The translations under genes and the position numbers were made by a program. The notes under the pieces are model-generated. The model did no database searches. It worked only from the letters and a program-made list of their open reading frames with translations, and was not told where the DNA came from. Of a DNA stretch of 64,000 bases, positions 31,938 to 40,642 are shown piece by piece; position 1 is the stretch's first letter, and each line of letters starts with the position of its first letter. Origin of the DNA: Vibrio albus (lineage in GTDB: Bacteria; Pseudomonadota; Gammaproteobacteria; Enterobacterales; Vibrionaceae); the NCBI RefSeq assembly GCF_003144035.1, contig NZ_QFWT01000012.1, positions 1 to 64,000 of the forward strand, read 5' to 3'.

Positions 31938-34900
31938 TTTAAGCCTTTAATTTTCTGCCTCTGCTCTTCCGGAAGTTTGTATTCCCCTCTGCTACGGGAC
32001 AATTCAGTAACTTCCGGATTACTCAGAGGACCTTTAACCTGGTAGCGGATCTGAGTAAATACATCCACTACCGGTGAAATCACTTTTGATACGGCATAGA
32101 CCAGTACCGCCGTCTGCGGGGTAATGGCAAAAGCCGTCAGAACAGGTAAGCCGGAAGTCAGGTCCGGAATAAACTCAACCTCTGCATCCACCAGACGCTG
32201 ATTAAGGTCGGCCATACCGCGAATCGTCATATCACCGGCTACCGCGTCCATTTTGATATCATTGGTGACAAAGATACCTTCTTTAACCTTGCCAGACCCG
32301 GTAATGGAGTTAAACGCCATACCGTCATCAAACACATCACTGAAATCGAGCTGCATTTTGCGAATAATTGAGTCCAGACTAAATAATCCTAACAGACGTG
32401 CAGCACCGCTAACATCAGAAATCACACCTTTACCCAGCTCACTGTTTATATTTCCGGATAATGTATTCACCCTCATTGACCAGGGAGCCCCCTCCCAACT
32501 CATTTCTGAAGAGATATTGAATGGCGCTTTCTGAATACCGGAGCTGATACCAAAACGCTCCATCAGTTCTGAATTATCTTCTCCACTCACATTGAGAGAA
32601 AACTGTGAGATACTTTGATCACCATCCAGTTTCCACCAGCCATTACCTTTCACCCGGCTCTGACCACTGGAAAATTCGATATTCTGCCACTCCAGGCGAT
32701 CGTCTTTACGTAACAGTTCCACATTCGCTTTACCCACCTTATATCCCTGTACCCAGAAATCCTGAATATTCAGAGTCAGATTCGGCATCAGCTTATGGAA
32801 TCTGCGGTCAAATTCGCTGATCAAAGCCTCACTGGCATCAGCCTCATAGGGTACCGTTTCCGGATCGTCGTTATCTTCGTTCAATGCCGGTAGGTTCAGG
32901 TGAAGGTTTTCCAGCGATACAGAAAGATCATACGGCTCCAGATAACGGGCCTGCCCGTTCAGCTCTGCGCTACTGGCTTTTATCTGCCATTGAGGTGATT
33001 TTTTCCTCGCCTTAACCTGTACATCATGCCAGTCAAGCGTGGCCAGTTTTAACGTATCCGCTGAAATCGTAATACGGTCCGGGTTCGGTATTTCCGGTGT
33101 ATTCATCTGGCTCAGGCGGGCCCCATCCTGAACTTTTTCGACGGACGAAGAGAAACTGATCCAGTCATCCATATTGAAAGACTCGGTTCGGATAGTCAGA
33201 TCATTACCAACCACCGGACTGACTTTAAATCCACCTTGCCCAACCAACAGATTCGTGGCCGTCAGCACAGGGCGCTCACCCGTAATATCGATTTCTGCCT
33301 GATATTTCACTCCGGGTAGCTGTATTCGCCCGGAAATACTCTCCTGATTCCCGGACGCCTGTAGCCTGGCTTCACCTTTCTGGCCCAGAGCTTTGGTCAG
33401 TGGTTGCGGGTATTGGCTGGCAACAAATTCCAGATTCACCCGGGTATCAATTTGGTAGGTAAAGCCAACGTCATTCAGCTGTAAATCAACCCCCATTGAC
33501 CAGGGAGCATGACCCTTGACCGGCCCCAGCCATTTTTTTCCGACATGAGGTATCAGAGGCTTGGCATCCCAGTCACCCACCACATCAATATCCACCATGT
33601 AGCCAAGTTTCTGCTGTTCCCCGGAAAAATCGAGGGAAACAGGCTGATCCAGCAGCACGGCCGACAGCCCGGAAGTCCCCACGACATCATTATCAAAAGT
33701 AATCCTGCCGCGTGCTTTTTCCAGCTCCATTGGCGGTGAATCTATCTCGATATGGTTACCGGCTAAGTCCGCATATCCCCAGGCGCGGGTATGTCTTCCC
33801 CGGGACAGGGGAATATTCAGCTGAAACTCAGAATACACGTCACCACTTACCTGAACGGCCGTTAACGCGGCTCCGACGGAGTCAACCAATGGTGAAGAAG
33901 TCATATACTCACGGACAGCTTCTCCCTGCCCGGTCGCTACAGCTTTAATTTCCAACTGACTGTCAGAGTGCAGACGCGGGATCTGTCCGACGATACGTTT
34001 TGCCGTGACATCCATCAACTTAGCGGAGTGTGAATCCAGATACATAGATTCATTTTCAAACAATAAATCAAGCTGTAAATCTGTGATGGGAGGCCAGGCG
34101 GTATCAAACGCAAACCTGGCGTCTTTCAGCCCGACCTTCGCCTGAAAAATCCCGCGGTTGTCTGTATAGGGGAAATGTTTCAGCCCGCCATACCAGAGTA
34201 TCTGTGCCGTATCGACTCGTCCGCCCTGAATCGCGGTCGACAAGAAGTCAGTGAGGTTCTGTCCCAACGCCCGTTTAGGCAGATAGCGCCATGTTTCACC
34301 GGCATGATACAAGTCCGTTTCAGCATACAGGGACAAGAAAGGCTCAGCTTCCTCCGGCATATCCAGCCTGAATGCCCCCAGGACCTTCATATCCGGGGTT
34401 TCAGCTTCAACTCGATCCGACCAGAGTCGCCATCCACCGTCGTCGGCCTGCCAGATAATATCTGTAGAGGCCCGGCTGATATTCAACGGAGCCTGAAAGA
34501 CATCGCCATAAGGAACCACATCATCCCTGGCCTGGACATGAGCAATTGCCTGTCCGGGAGACCCGGCAATATCAGCAGAAAGGGAATGAACACCCGGCAG
34601 TAAATCCCACTGCTGTATGGAACCATTATTCAGCGATGCAGAGTAATGAAGTGAATCCGCTTCTGTTCCCTTCGCAACACGGATGTCATCGATCAGGCCT
34701 GAGGGGTTCAGACGGGTGATCCACGGGGTAATTTTTTCTGAATCCGGCAGAATATGAACCAGAGGAAGCAGAGCCTGAATATCGAGCTGCGATAAGTTCA
34801 ACTGCCACTGATCCGGCTCCCACAGAAACGCCATATCCAGTTCAGGCCATTCTTTAGCGTCGGTCCGGACAAGTAGTGAGTGTCCACCAACCTGAAAGCC

Positions 34901-35833
34901 TTTTTTATCCTGGGAAGGTAACAAACGAAATGTTCCCTTCTCCAGCATAAGCACATGTTCGCTCTTCTCATTCCATACCAGCTCGGACGGCAACAGCTCA
35001 GCATACACATCGGTTGGCTGGCTGTTTTCCAGCGAAACCCAACCGTTAAAACTTATCTGGCCACTTTCAATGCCCGTTTCTTTTTGCAGGTATTTAGTCA
35101 GCCAGGGTTTGACCTTAATATTCCGGGCCTTTACATAAAAATCACCGGTAATATCCAGCAAAGTACCATTATCGTCAAAGTCACCACGAACACCAAGGCT
35201 GTTGATTTCACTCCCAACCAACCCGACAACACCTTCCAGCTTATGATTCTGTTCATGATTAAGCCATTTCAGATCTTCAATCTCGATCATCCGGAGTTCT
35301 CCGGAAAAACTACGGTAAGCGATATAAGAATCAGACAGAGCGAAGCTCTGCAACTGGCGCAGGAAAAGCTGGTCAAGCTGACGAACGATGGGATCCAGTT
35401 GATAATGTTGCTGAGAAGAAGGTGTTTCTGAGGAGCGGCTATTACCCAACAGAGGAACACCACTGATATCAAGGTTCAGCCCTTTGACGTTGAGGCTCGC
35501 CACCTTAGGTTCAAGTGCAATCAGCGAAGCAACCAGATCAAGCTGAATATCAACTTCAAGGATGGAGAACGTTGACTGACTTTCATCCCCCAACTCTGCT
35601 TCAAGATTTTTCAGAGACAGGGAAGGATGAGTATTACGCCAAAACCCTTTAACCTTGCCCACTTTAAATGGCACCCCGGATGCCTCTGTCACCCAGGTTT
35701 CAATTTCCCCCTGAAACCGGTCCAGGCGAGGCAGAGATACACGTAGCGTCGTCACAGCAATAGCTAACAAAACCATTACCGTCACCAGCATCCATAAAAT
35801 AATACGCCCTAAACGGACAGGAAATGAAGTCAC
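31934..35833 (-). CDS. yhdP: AsmA-like envelope protein YhdP (DUF3971)
   Basis: The protein has 1299 residues with one N-terminal membrane helix (about 9-30) and a very long periplasmic region of beta-rich AsmA-like repeats, ending with an AsmA-type C-terminal segment. E. coli YhdP, with TamB and YdbH, carries phospholipids towards the outer membrane through a hydrophobic groove. The start is GTG at 35833 with GGG 6 nt upstream. It sits between rng and tldD, its usual E. coli position. Length matches the family (about 1270). Confidence 0.93.
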   Translation of the reverse strand: MTSFPVRLGRIILWMLVTVMVLLAIAVTTLRVSLPRLDRFQGEIETWVTEASGVPFKVGKVKGFWRNTHPSLSLKNLEAELGDESQSTFSILEVDIQLDLVASLIALEPKVASLNVKGLNLDISGVPLLGNSRSSETPSSQQHYQLDPIVRQLDQLFLRQLQSFALSDSYIAYRSFSGELRMIEIEDLKWLNHEQNHKLEGVVGLVGSEINSLGVRGDFDDNGTLLDITGDFYVKARNIKVKPWLTKYLQKETGIESGQISFNGWVSLENSQPTDVYAELLPSELVWNEKSEHVLMLEKGTFRLLPSQDKKGFQVGGHSLLVRTDAKEWPELDMAFLWEPDQWQLNLSQLDIQALLPLVHILPDSEKITPWITRLNPSGLIDDIRVAKGTEADSLHYSASLNNGSIQQWDLLPGVHSLSADIAGSPGQAIAHVQARDDVVPYGDVFQAPLNISRASTDIIWQADDGGWRLWSDRVEAETPDMKVLGAFRLDMPEEAEPFLSLYAETDLYHAGETWRYLPKRALGQNLTDFLSTAIQGGRVDTAQILWYGGLKHFPYTDNRGIFQAKVGLKDARFAFDTAWPPITDLQLDLLFENESMYLDSHSAKLMDVTAKRIVGQIPRLHSDSQLEIKAVATGQGEAVREYMTSSPLVDSVGAALTAVQVSGDVYSEFQLNIPLSRGRHTRAWGYADLAGNHIEIDSPPMELEKARGRITFDNDVVGTSGLSAVLLDQPVSLDFSGEQQKLGYMVDIDVVGDWDAKPLIPHVGKKWLGPVKGHAPWSMGVDLQLNDVGFTYQIDTRVNLEFVASQYPQPLTKALGQKGEARLQASGNQESISGRIQLPGVKYQAEIDITGERPVLTATNLLVGQGGFKVSPVVGNDLTIRTESFNMDDWISFSSSVEKVQDGARLSQMNTPEIPNPDRITISADTLKLATLDWHDVQVKARKKSPQWQIKASSAELNGQARYLEPYDLSVSLENLHLNLPALNEDNDDPETVPYEADASEALISEFDRRFHKLMPNLTLNIQDFWVQGYKVGKANVELLRKDDRLEWQNIEFSSGQSRVKGNGWWKLDGDQSISQFSLNVSGEDNSELMERFGISSGIQKAPFNISSEMSWEGAPWSMRVNTLSGNINSELGKGVISDVSGAARLLGLFSLDSIIRKMQLDFSDVFDDGMAFNSITGSGKVKEGIFVTNDIKMDAVAGDMTIRGMADLNQRLVDAEVEFIPDLTSGLPVLTAFAITPQTAVLVYAVSKVISPVVDVFTQIRYQVKGPLSNPEVTELSRSRGEYKLPEEQRQKIKGLK

Positions 35834-35846
35834 ACTGTACCCAAGC

Positions 35847-37316
35847 TTACATCATCACAACGTCAAATTGTTCCTGAACATACAGAGGCTCTGCCTGAAT
35901 CTTAACCTGTTTACCGATGAACACTTCCAGTTCCGCCAGTGCATGTGACTCATCCCCTTCCAGGGTTTCCGCCACGGCCGGAGCGGCATACACCACAAAA
36001 TTATCCGCGTCATACGCACGGTTAACACGGGTAATTTCACGCAGCACCTCGAAACATACGGTTTCAACGGTTTTCACCGAACCTCTGCCCTCACAGGTTG
36101 GACACTGAGTACACAGAACATGTTCAATACTTTCTCTGGTTCTTTTACGGGTCATTTCAACCAGACCAAGGTGAGTAAAGCCATTGATGTTCGTTTTTAC
36201 CCGGTCAGCAGCCAGTGCAGCCTCAAGAGAGGTAAGTACCCGCTTACGGTGATCGTCCGACGCCATATCAATAAAGTCAATAATGATGATCCCGCCAAGG
36301 TTACGCAGACGTAGCTGACGAGCAATGGCTACGGTTGCCTCTATATTGGTATTAAAAATTGTTTCTTCCAGGTTTCGTCGGCCAACGAAAGCTCCGGTGT
36401 TGATATCGATGGTCGTCATCGCTTCCGTCTGATCGATAATCAGGTAACCACCGGACTTCAGCTCAACCTTTCGATCCAGAGAGCGCTGAATTTCATTTTC
36501 CGCATCATGCATATCGAAGATGGGTTTATTCCCTTCATATAGCTTCAGCTTTTCGGTCAGCTCAGGAACAAACTCGGAGGTAAACTCTTTCAACGTTTCA
36601 AAGGCTAAGCGCGAGTCAACCTGAATACGGCCCAATTCTGTACCAACAAAGTCTCTCAGAATACGCTGTGCCAGCCCAAGCTCACCATACAAGGTCGAGC
36701 GGGTTTTATACTTGGCCCGACGCTCCATCACCTTTTTCCACAGTCGCTTAAGGAAAATCGCATCCTGAGCCATTTCGGTATCGTCAGCACCTTCGGCAGC
36801 GGTGCGGATAATAAAGCCACCGTCTTCATCACAATGCTCAGCAACAATATTTTTCAGCCGTTCCCGCTCTTTTTCACTGTCAATGCGCTGAGACACTCCG
36901 ACATGGCTGGCTCCCGGCATAAACACCAGATATCGGGACGGCAGAGTAATATCCGTGGTCAGTCGGGCCCCTTTTGTGCCCAGAGGGTCTTTCACCACCT
37001 GAACCACAATATCCTGTCCCTGACGCACCAGCTCCGAAATATCCCGCACCTGAAACTGCTGCTTTTCATTCTCTGCCACGCATTCGGTATGCGGCACAAT
37101 ATCAGAGGCGTGCAGAAAAGCGGCTTTCTCCAGACCGATATCGACAAACGCAGCCTGCATCCCAGGAAGCACTCGGGATACCCGGCCTTTATAGATATTG
37201 CCTACAATGCCACGACGAGATTCACGCTCGATATGAACTTCCTGAAGAATACCATTTTCAATCATGGCCACCCGTGTTTCGCTCGGTGTGACGTTAATCA
37301 GCAGTTCAGCACTCAT
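35847..37316 (-). CDS. rng: Ribonuclease G
   Basis: The protein has 489 residues: an S1 RNA-binding domain (about 35-130, GNIYKGRVSRVLPGMQAAFVD), a 5' sensor and DNase I-like catalytic part with IDINTGAFVG and IIIDFIDM (the metal aspartates), and the zinc-link CTQCPTCEGRG near 405. It is the short RNase E relative that matures the 16S 5' end and cuts mRNAs such as adhE. No degradosome scaffold tail is present. It overlaps the maf stop by 4 bp. Confidence 0.96.
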   Translation of the reverse strand: MSAELLINVTPSETRVAMIENGILQEVHIERESRRGIVGNIYKGRVSRVLPGMQAAFVDIGLEKAAFLHASDIVPHTECVAENEKQQFQVRDISELVRQGQDIVVQVVKDPLGTKGARLTTDITLPSRYLVFMPGASHVGVSQRIDSEKERERLKNIVAEHCDEDGGFIIRTAAEGADDTEMAQDAIFLKRLWKKVMERRAKYKTRSTLYGELGLAQRILRDFVGTELGRIQVDSRLAFETLKEFTSEFVPELTEKLKLYEGNKPIFDMHDAENEIQRSLDRKVELKSGGYLIIDQTEAMTTIDINTGAFVGRRNLEETIFNTNIEATVAIARQLRLRNLGGIIIIDFIDMASDDHRKRVLTSLEAALAADRVKTNINGFTHLGLVEMTRKRTRESIEHVLCTQCPTCEGRGSVKTVETVCFEVLREITRVNRAYDADNFVVYAAPAVAETLEGDESHALAELEVFIGKQVKIQAEPLYVQEQFDVVMM

Positions 37317-37909
37317 GTGCGCCCCTTATAAAATTTCCAAAATTTCAGCAGAAGTTGGTCCGTTTCCAGAAGTGGTAAGCCGACGACGGCGTGATAACTA
37401 CCCTCAATACGGGAAACAAACCTTCCTCCAGTTCCCTGAATACCATAAGCGCCCGCTTTATCACATGGCTCACCTGTATCCCAGTAACCGGTTATTTCTT
37501 GTTCGCTCAGTTTCCGGAACCAGACATCGGTGACCACAAGCTCCGATAACCAATGGTATTGGTCTGCGACCGTCACAGCGGTCATCACCTGGTGTCTGCT
37601 GGCAGATAACCTCTGAAGCATTTGCTGTGCATGTGAAAGATCCCTTGGCTTTTCAAGTATCTTGTCACCAGACACTACGATTGTATCGGCCCCAATCACC
37701 ATGGCATCCGGGGAGGTGTCCTCAACAAGGCTGACTCCAGCCTGTGCTTTTTGTCGGGCCAAACGTAACACATAGCCCCGGGCAGACTCTTCCGGCTGGC
37801 GACGTTCTTCCACATCGGGAGTAATAATCGTGAACTCATAACCGAGCTGCGCCAAAAGCTCCTTTCGCCTTGGCGAAGATGAAGCCAGGTAGAGAGGTCC
37901 TGTTTGCAT
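37313..37909 (-). CDS. yhdE: Maf-like nucleoside triphosphate pyrophosphatase (dTTP/UTP)
   Basis: The protein has 198 residues and starts MQTGPLYLASSSPRRKELL, containing the Maf signature SSSPRR and the later GADTIV and DKAGAYGIQG motifs. The YhdE subgroup hydrolyses dTTP, UTP and some modified pyrimidine nucleotides, a house-cleaning role also linked to septum inhibition. It lies between mreD and rng, the conserved mreBCD-yhdE-rng order, with ATGA overlap to rng. Confidence 0.95.
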   Translation of the reverse strand: MQTGPLYLASSSPRRKELLAQLGYEFTIITPDVEERRQPEESARGYVLRLARQKAQAGVSLVEDTSPDAMVIGADTIVVSGDKILEKPRDLSHAQQMLQRLSASRHQVMTAVTVADQYHWLSELVVTDVWFRKLSEQEITGYWDTGEPCDKAGAYGIQGTGGRFVSRIEGSYHAVVGLPLLETDQLLLKFWKFYKGRT

Positions 37910-37948
37910 ACTTACTCTTATTGTATCGTTACTTCTTAGTCTATACCG

Positions 37949-38437
37949 TTATCGGATATGCCAGTGTCTGCGTACTCTTCTGAGCAAAAGGAACAGCCAG
38001 GGCCAGAGGACACAGTTAACCATGCCAGACCAGAGCGATGTCGAATCAAACGTCACATCCTGAACCAGAAACTCACCGCCAAATTCGAGCACTTTTGCAA
38101 CAACAGTCAGTAATCCAACGATAATCGCCTGCTGCCATAAAGCCAGATTCCGCAATACCAGGAAATTCATCGCGACGATATAAACAGTAACCGACATCAC
38201 AATACCACGAATTCCCAGCGTAGAGCCGATCAGAAGGTCCCAGATCAAGCCGAGAATCAGAGCCGTACCGACATTGATTCGGTGTGGCAGTGCCAGTACC
38301 CAGTAAAACATAACCAAGATCAGCCATGATGGGCGGAAAAACTCCAGGCCTCCAGGCCAGGGAATGGTCTGTAATACCAGAGCAATCAGAAAACTAATCC
38401 AGATAACGCCTTTGCCACGAAGTATATCGTTACTCAT
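37949..38437 (-). CDS. mreD: Rod-shape-determining protein MreD
   Basis: This 162-residue, strongly hydrophobic protein has five or six membrane helices and starts MSNDILRGKGVIWISFLI. MreD links MreC and MreB to the cell-wall elongation enzymes. The start at 38437 overlaps the mreC stop by 8 bp; a longer reading from 38539 would lie inside mreC and lacks support. No catalytic motif is expected. Confidence 0.93.
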   Translation of the reverse strand: MSNDILRGKGVIWISFLIALVLQTIPWPGGLEFFRPSWLILVMFYWVLALPHRINVGTALILGLIWDLLIGSTLGIRGIVMSVTVYIVAMNFLVLRNLALWQQAIIVGLLTVVAKVLEFGGEFLVQDVTFDSTSLWSGMVNCVLWPWLFLLLRRVRRHWHIR

Positions 38438-39353
38438 TCGTTTCCTCTCCGTCGCTGGCTTCTTCGGGCATTTGCGGTAACGGACTTTCGCCTTTAAACC
38501 CAGCCACGGCTTCTTTGACCTGTTGCTGCCGGTCTTCATTAGGCCAAATCAGCAATAAATAACGCAGCCGATCAAACTCAACCACCGGTTGGGCAACGAT
38601 ACCGGCAAACTGCCTGCGGTTATCATTGTCTACATGAGAAACATAAGCGACCGGATACCCTTCAGGATAAACACCACCCAAGCCAGAGGTCACCAGAAGA
38701 TCGCCCTCCTGAATATCGGTGCTCAACGGGATATGCTCGAGGAAAATGGAATCAATATTCCCATTCCCGGACGCGATCACCCGGATATCATTTCGGATAA
38801 CCTGCACCGGAATTGAATTGTTAGAGTCTACCAGAAGCAGTACGCGGGAGTTATGAGCCCCCACAAAGGTGACCTGACCGACAATCCCTTTCTCATTGAT
38901 GACCGGCTGCCCCAGATATACGCCGTCTGTATGGCCTTTATCAATCACCACCTGATGTCGGTATGGGGAGGAGTCCACCGCCATCACTTCCGTAACGACT
39001 TTTTTCTCATCCCGGACAAAAGGTGAGCCGAGCAGTTTACGCAGACGCTGGTTCTCCTCCCGGTACTGATCCAACAGGCCTACTTCGCTTTTCAGGCGCA
39101 GAATTTCACGCTTAAGAACGATGTTAGACTCCATCAGTTGATCCCGAGAGTTCAGCCTTTCGTACATACCGTCAAACATACTACGGGGAAGATCCGCCAG
39201 ATACTGAATAGGCGCAACCGCAGTATTCAGGACATAACGAACACCAGAGAAAGCATCTAATCGACTATCAGCCAGCATTAAGCTGGCTGAAAACAGAATA
39301 GAAAGAGCAAGACGAAGCTGCAGAGACGGCCCTCTGCCAAAAATGGGTTTCAT
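38430..39353 (-). CDS. mreC: Rod-shape-determining protein MreC
   Basis: The protein has 307 residues with an N-terminal membrane helix (about 10-27), a coiled coil (60-105, LMESNIVLKREILRLKSEV) and the two-barrel periplasmic domain with VVIDKGHTDGVYLGQPV. The C-terminus is an acidic tail. MreC scaffolds the elongasome and activates PBP2. It lies 33 bp after mreB. Confidence 0.95.
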   Translation of the reverse strand: MKPIFGRGPSLQLRLALSILFSASLMLADSRLDAFSGVRYVLNTAVAPIQYLADLPRSMFDGMYERLNSRDQLMESNIVLKREILRLKSEVGLLDQYREENQRLRKLLGSPFVRDEKKVVTEVMAVDSSPYRHQVVIDKGHTDGVYLGQPVINEKGIVGQVTFVGAHNSRVLLLVDSNNSIPVQVIRNDIRVIASGNGNIDSIFLEHIPLSTDIQEGDLLVTSGLGGVYPEGYPVAYVSHVDNDNRRQFAGIVAQPVVEFDRLRYLLLIWPNEDRQQQVKEAVAGFKGESPLPQMPEEASDGEETNE

Positions 39354-39386
39354 TGCGAACCCCCTGTCTTACCTCTTAACGGACGA

Positions 39387-40430
39387 TTACTCTTCACTGA
39401 AAAGATCGCCACCGTGCATGTCGATCATTTCAAGGGCTTTACCACCACCACGGGCGACACAAGTCAGCGGATCTTCGGCGATCACAACAGGAATACCTGT
39501 TTCTTCCATCAGCAGGCGATCCAGGTCTCTCAGCAGTGCACCACCACCGGTCAGAACCATACCATTCTCAGAGATATCGGCGGCCAGCTCTGGCGGACAT
39601 TGCTCCAGAGCAACCATAACGGCAGAGACAATACCTGTCAGTGGTTCCTGCAACGCTTCCAGAATTTCATTAGAATTCAGAGTAAAGCTACGTGGCACAC
39701 CTTCAGCCAGGTTACGGCCACGAACTTCAATCTCATGAACTTCATCACCCGGATAAGCCGAACCGATCACATGTTTGATCTTCTCAGCAGTAGCTTCACC
39801 AATCAGGCTGCCGTAGTTGCGACGCACGTAGTTAATGATGGCTTCATCAAAACGGTCACCACCGATACGAACAGAAGAGGAGTACACCACATCATTCAGA
39901 GAGATAACGGCAACTTCTGTGGTACCACCGCCGATATCGATCACCATAGAACCGGTAGGCTCTGATACGCGAAGACCGGCACCAATGGCGGCGGCCATAG
40001 GCTCGTCAATCAGGTATACCTCACGAGCACCAGCACCCAGAGCTGATTCACGAATGGCTCGGCGTTCAACCTGAGTTGAGCCACAAGGCACACAGACCAG
40101 CACGCGTGGGCTTGGTTTCAGAATGCTGTTGTCATGCACCTGCTTGATAAAGTGCTGCAGCATTTTCTCTGTCACATAGAAATCGGCAATGACGCCGTCT
40201 TTCATCGGACGGATAGCAGAGATAGAACCCGGTGTACGGCCCAGCATCTGTTTGGCTTCATGCCCGACCGCAGCGACACTTTTCGCGCTCCCGGCACGTT
40301 TTTGGCTAATTGCCACTACAGAAGGCTCGTCTAGAACGATACCCTGGCCCTTTACATAAATCAGTGTGTTGGCTGTACCCAAGTCAATCGACAGGTCGTT
40401 TGAAAACATGCCACGAAGTTTCTTAAACAT
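39387..40430 (-). CDS. mreB: Actin-like cell shape protein MreB
   Basis: The protein has 347 residues, starting MFKKLRGMFSNDLSIDLGTANTL. Nucleotide-binding motifs of the actin fold are visible: DLGTANT (phosphate 1), IDIGGGTTEVAV (phosphate 2) and GGGALLRDLD (adenosine). The N-terminal amphipathic segment FKKLRGMF fits membrane attachment. The ATG at 40430 gives the standard start. It heads mreBCD-yhdE-rng-yhdP-tldD. Its leader contains a 12-bp hairpin at 40480-40510. Confidence 0.97.
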   Translation of the reverse strand: MFKKLRGMFSNDLSIDLGTANTLIYVKGQGIVLDEPSVVAISQKRAGSAKSVAAVGHEAKQMLGRTPGSISAIRPMKDGVIADFYVTEKMLQHFIKQVHDNSILKPSPRVLVCVPCGSTQVERRAIRESALGAGAREVYLIDEPMAAAIGAGLRVSEPTGSMVIDIGGGTTEVAVISLNDVVYSSSVRIGGDRFDEAIINYVRRNYGSLIGEATAEKIKHVIGSAYPGDEVHEIEVRGRNLAEGVPRSFTLNSNEILEALQEPLTGIVSAVMVALEQCPPELAADISENGMVLTGGGALLRDLDRLLMEETGIPVVIAEDPLTCVARGGGKALEMIDMHGGDLFSEE

Positions 40431-40479
40431 ACTCTTCGGCTCATTGAAAATAATAGAAGACAAAATTGCATTAAATGTA

Positions 40480-40510
40480 CCAATGCCTTGCCCTTACAGC
40501 AAGGTATTGG
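40480..40510. repeat. Inverted repeat in the mreB upstream region
   Basis: CCAATGCCTTGC (40480-40491) faces GCAAGGTATTGG (40499-40510) with one mismatch and a 7-nt loop, 50-80 bp before the mreB start. No T-tract follows on the minus strand, so it is not a clear mshQ terminator. It may be an operator or leader structure. Confidence 0.5.
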
Positions 40511-40642
40511 CACGTAAACATGGGGTTAATCTCGCTTTTTATTGCAGAAACTTAACTTTCACACCGAAATGCGGAGTTTCAGGAGGCATAACCGTGAATA
40601 CTATACGGCTACTCCAGTTGCTCCGTCCACCAGATGATGCGA

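Noticed and set aside
39414..39965. Open frame of 183 codons antisense to mreB
   Set aside because: mreB is unambiguous on the minus strand; the opposite frame is low-complexity His/Thr-rich sequence typical of a shadow.
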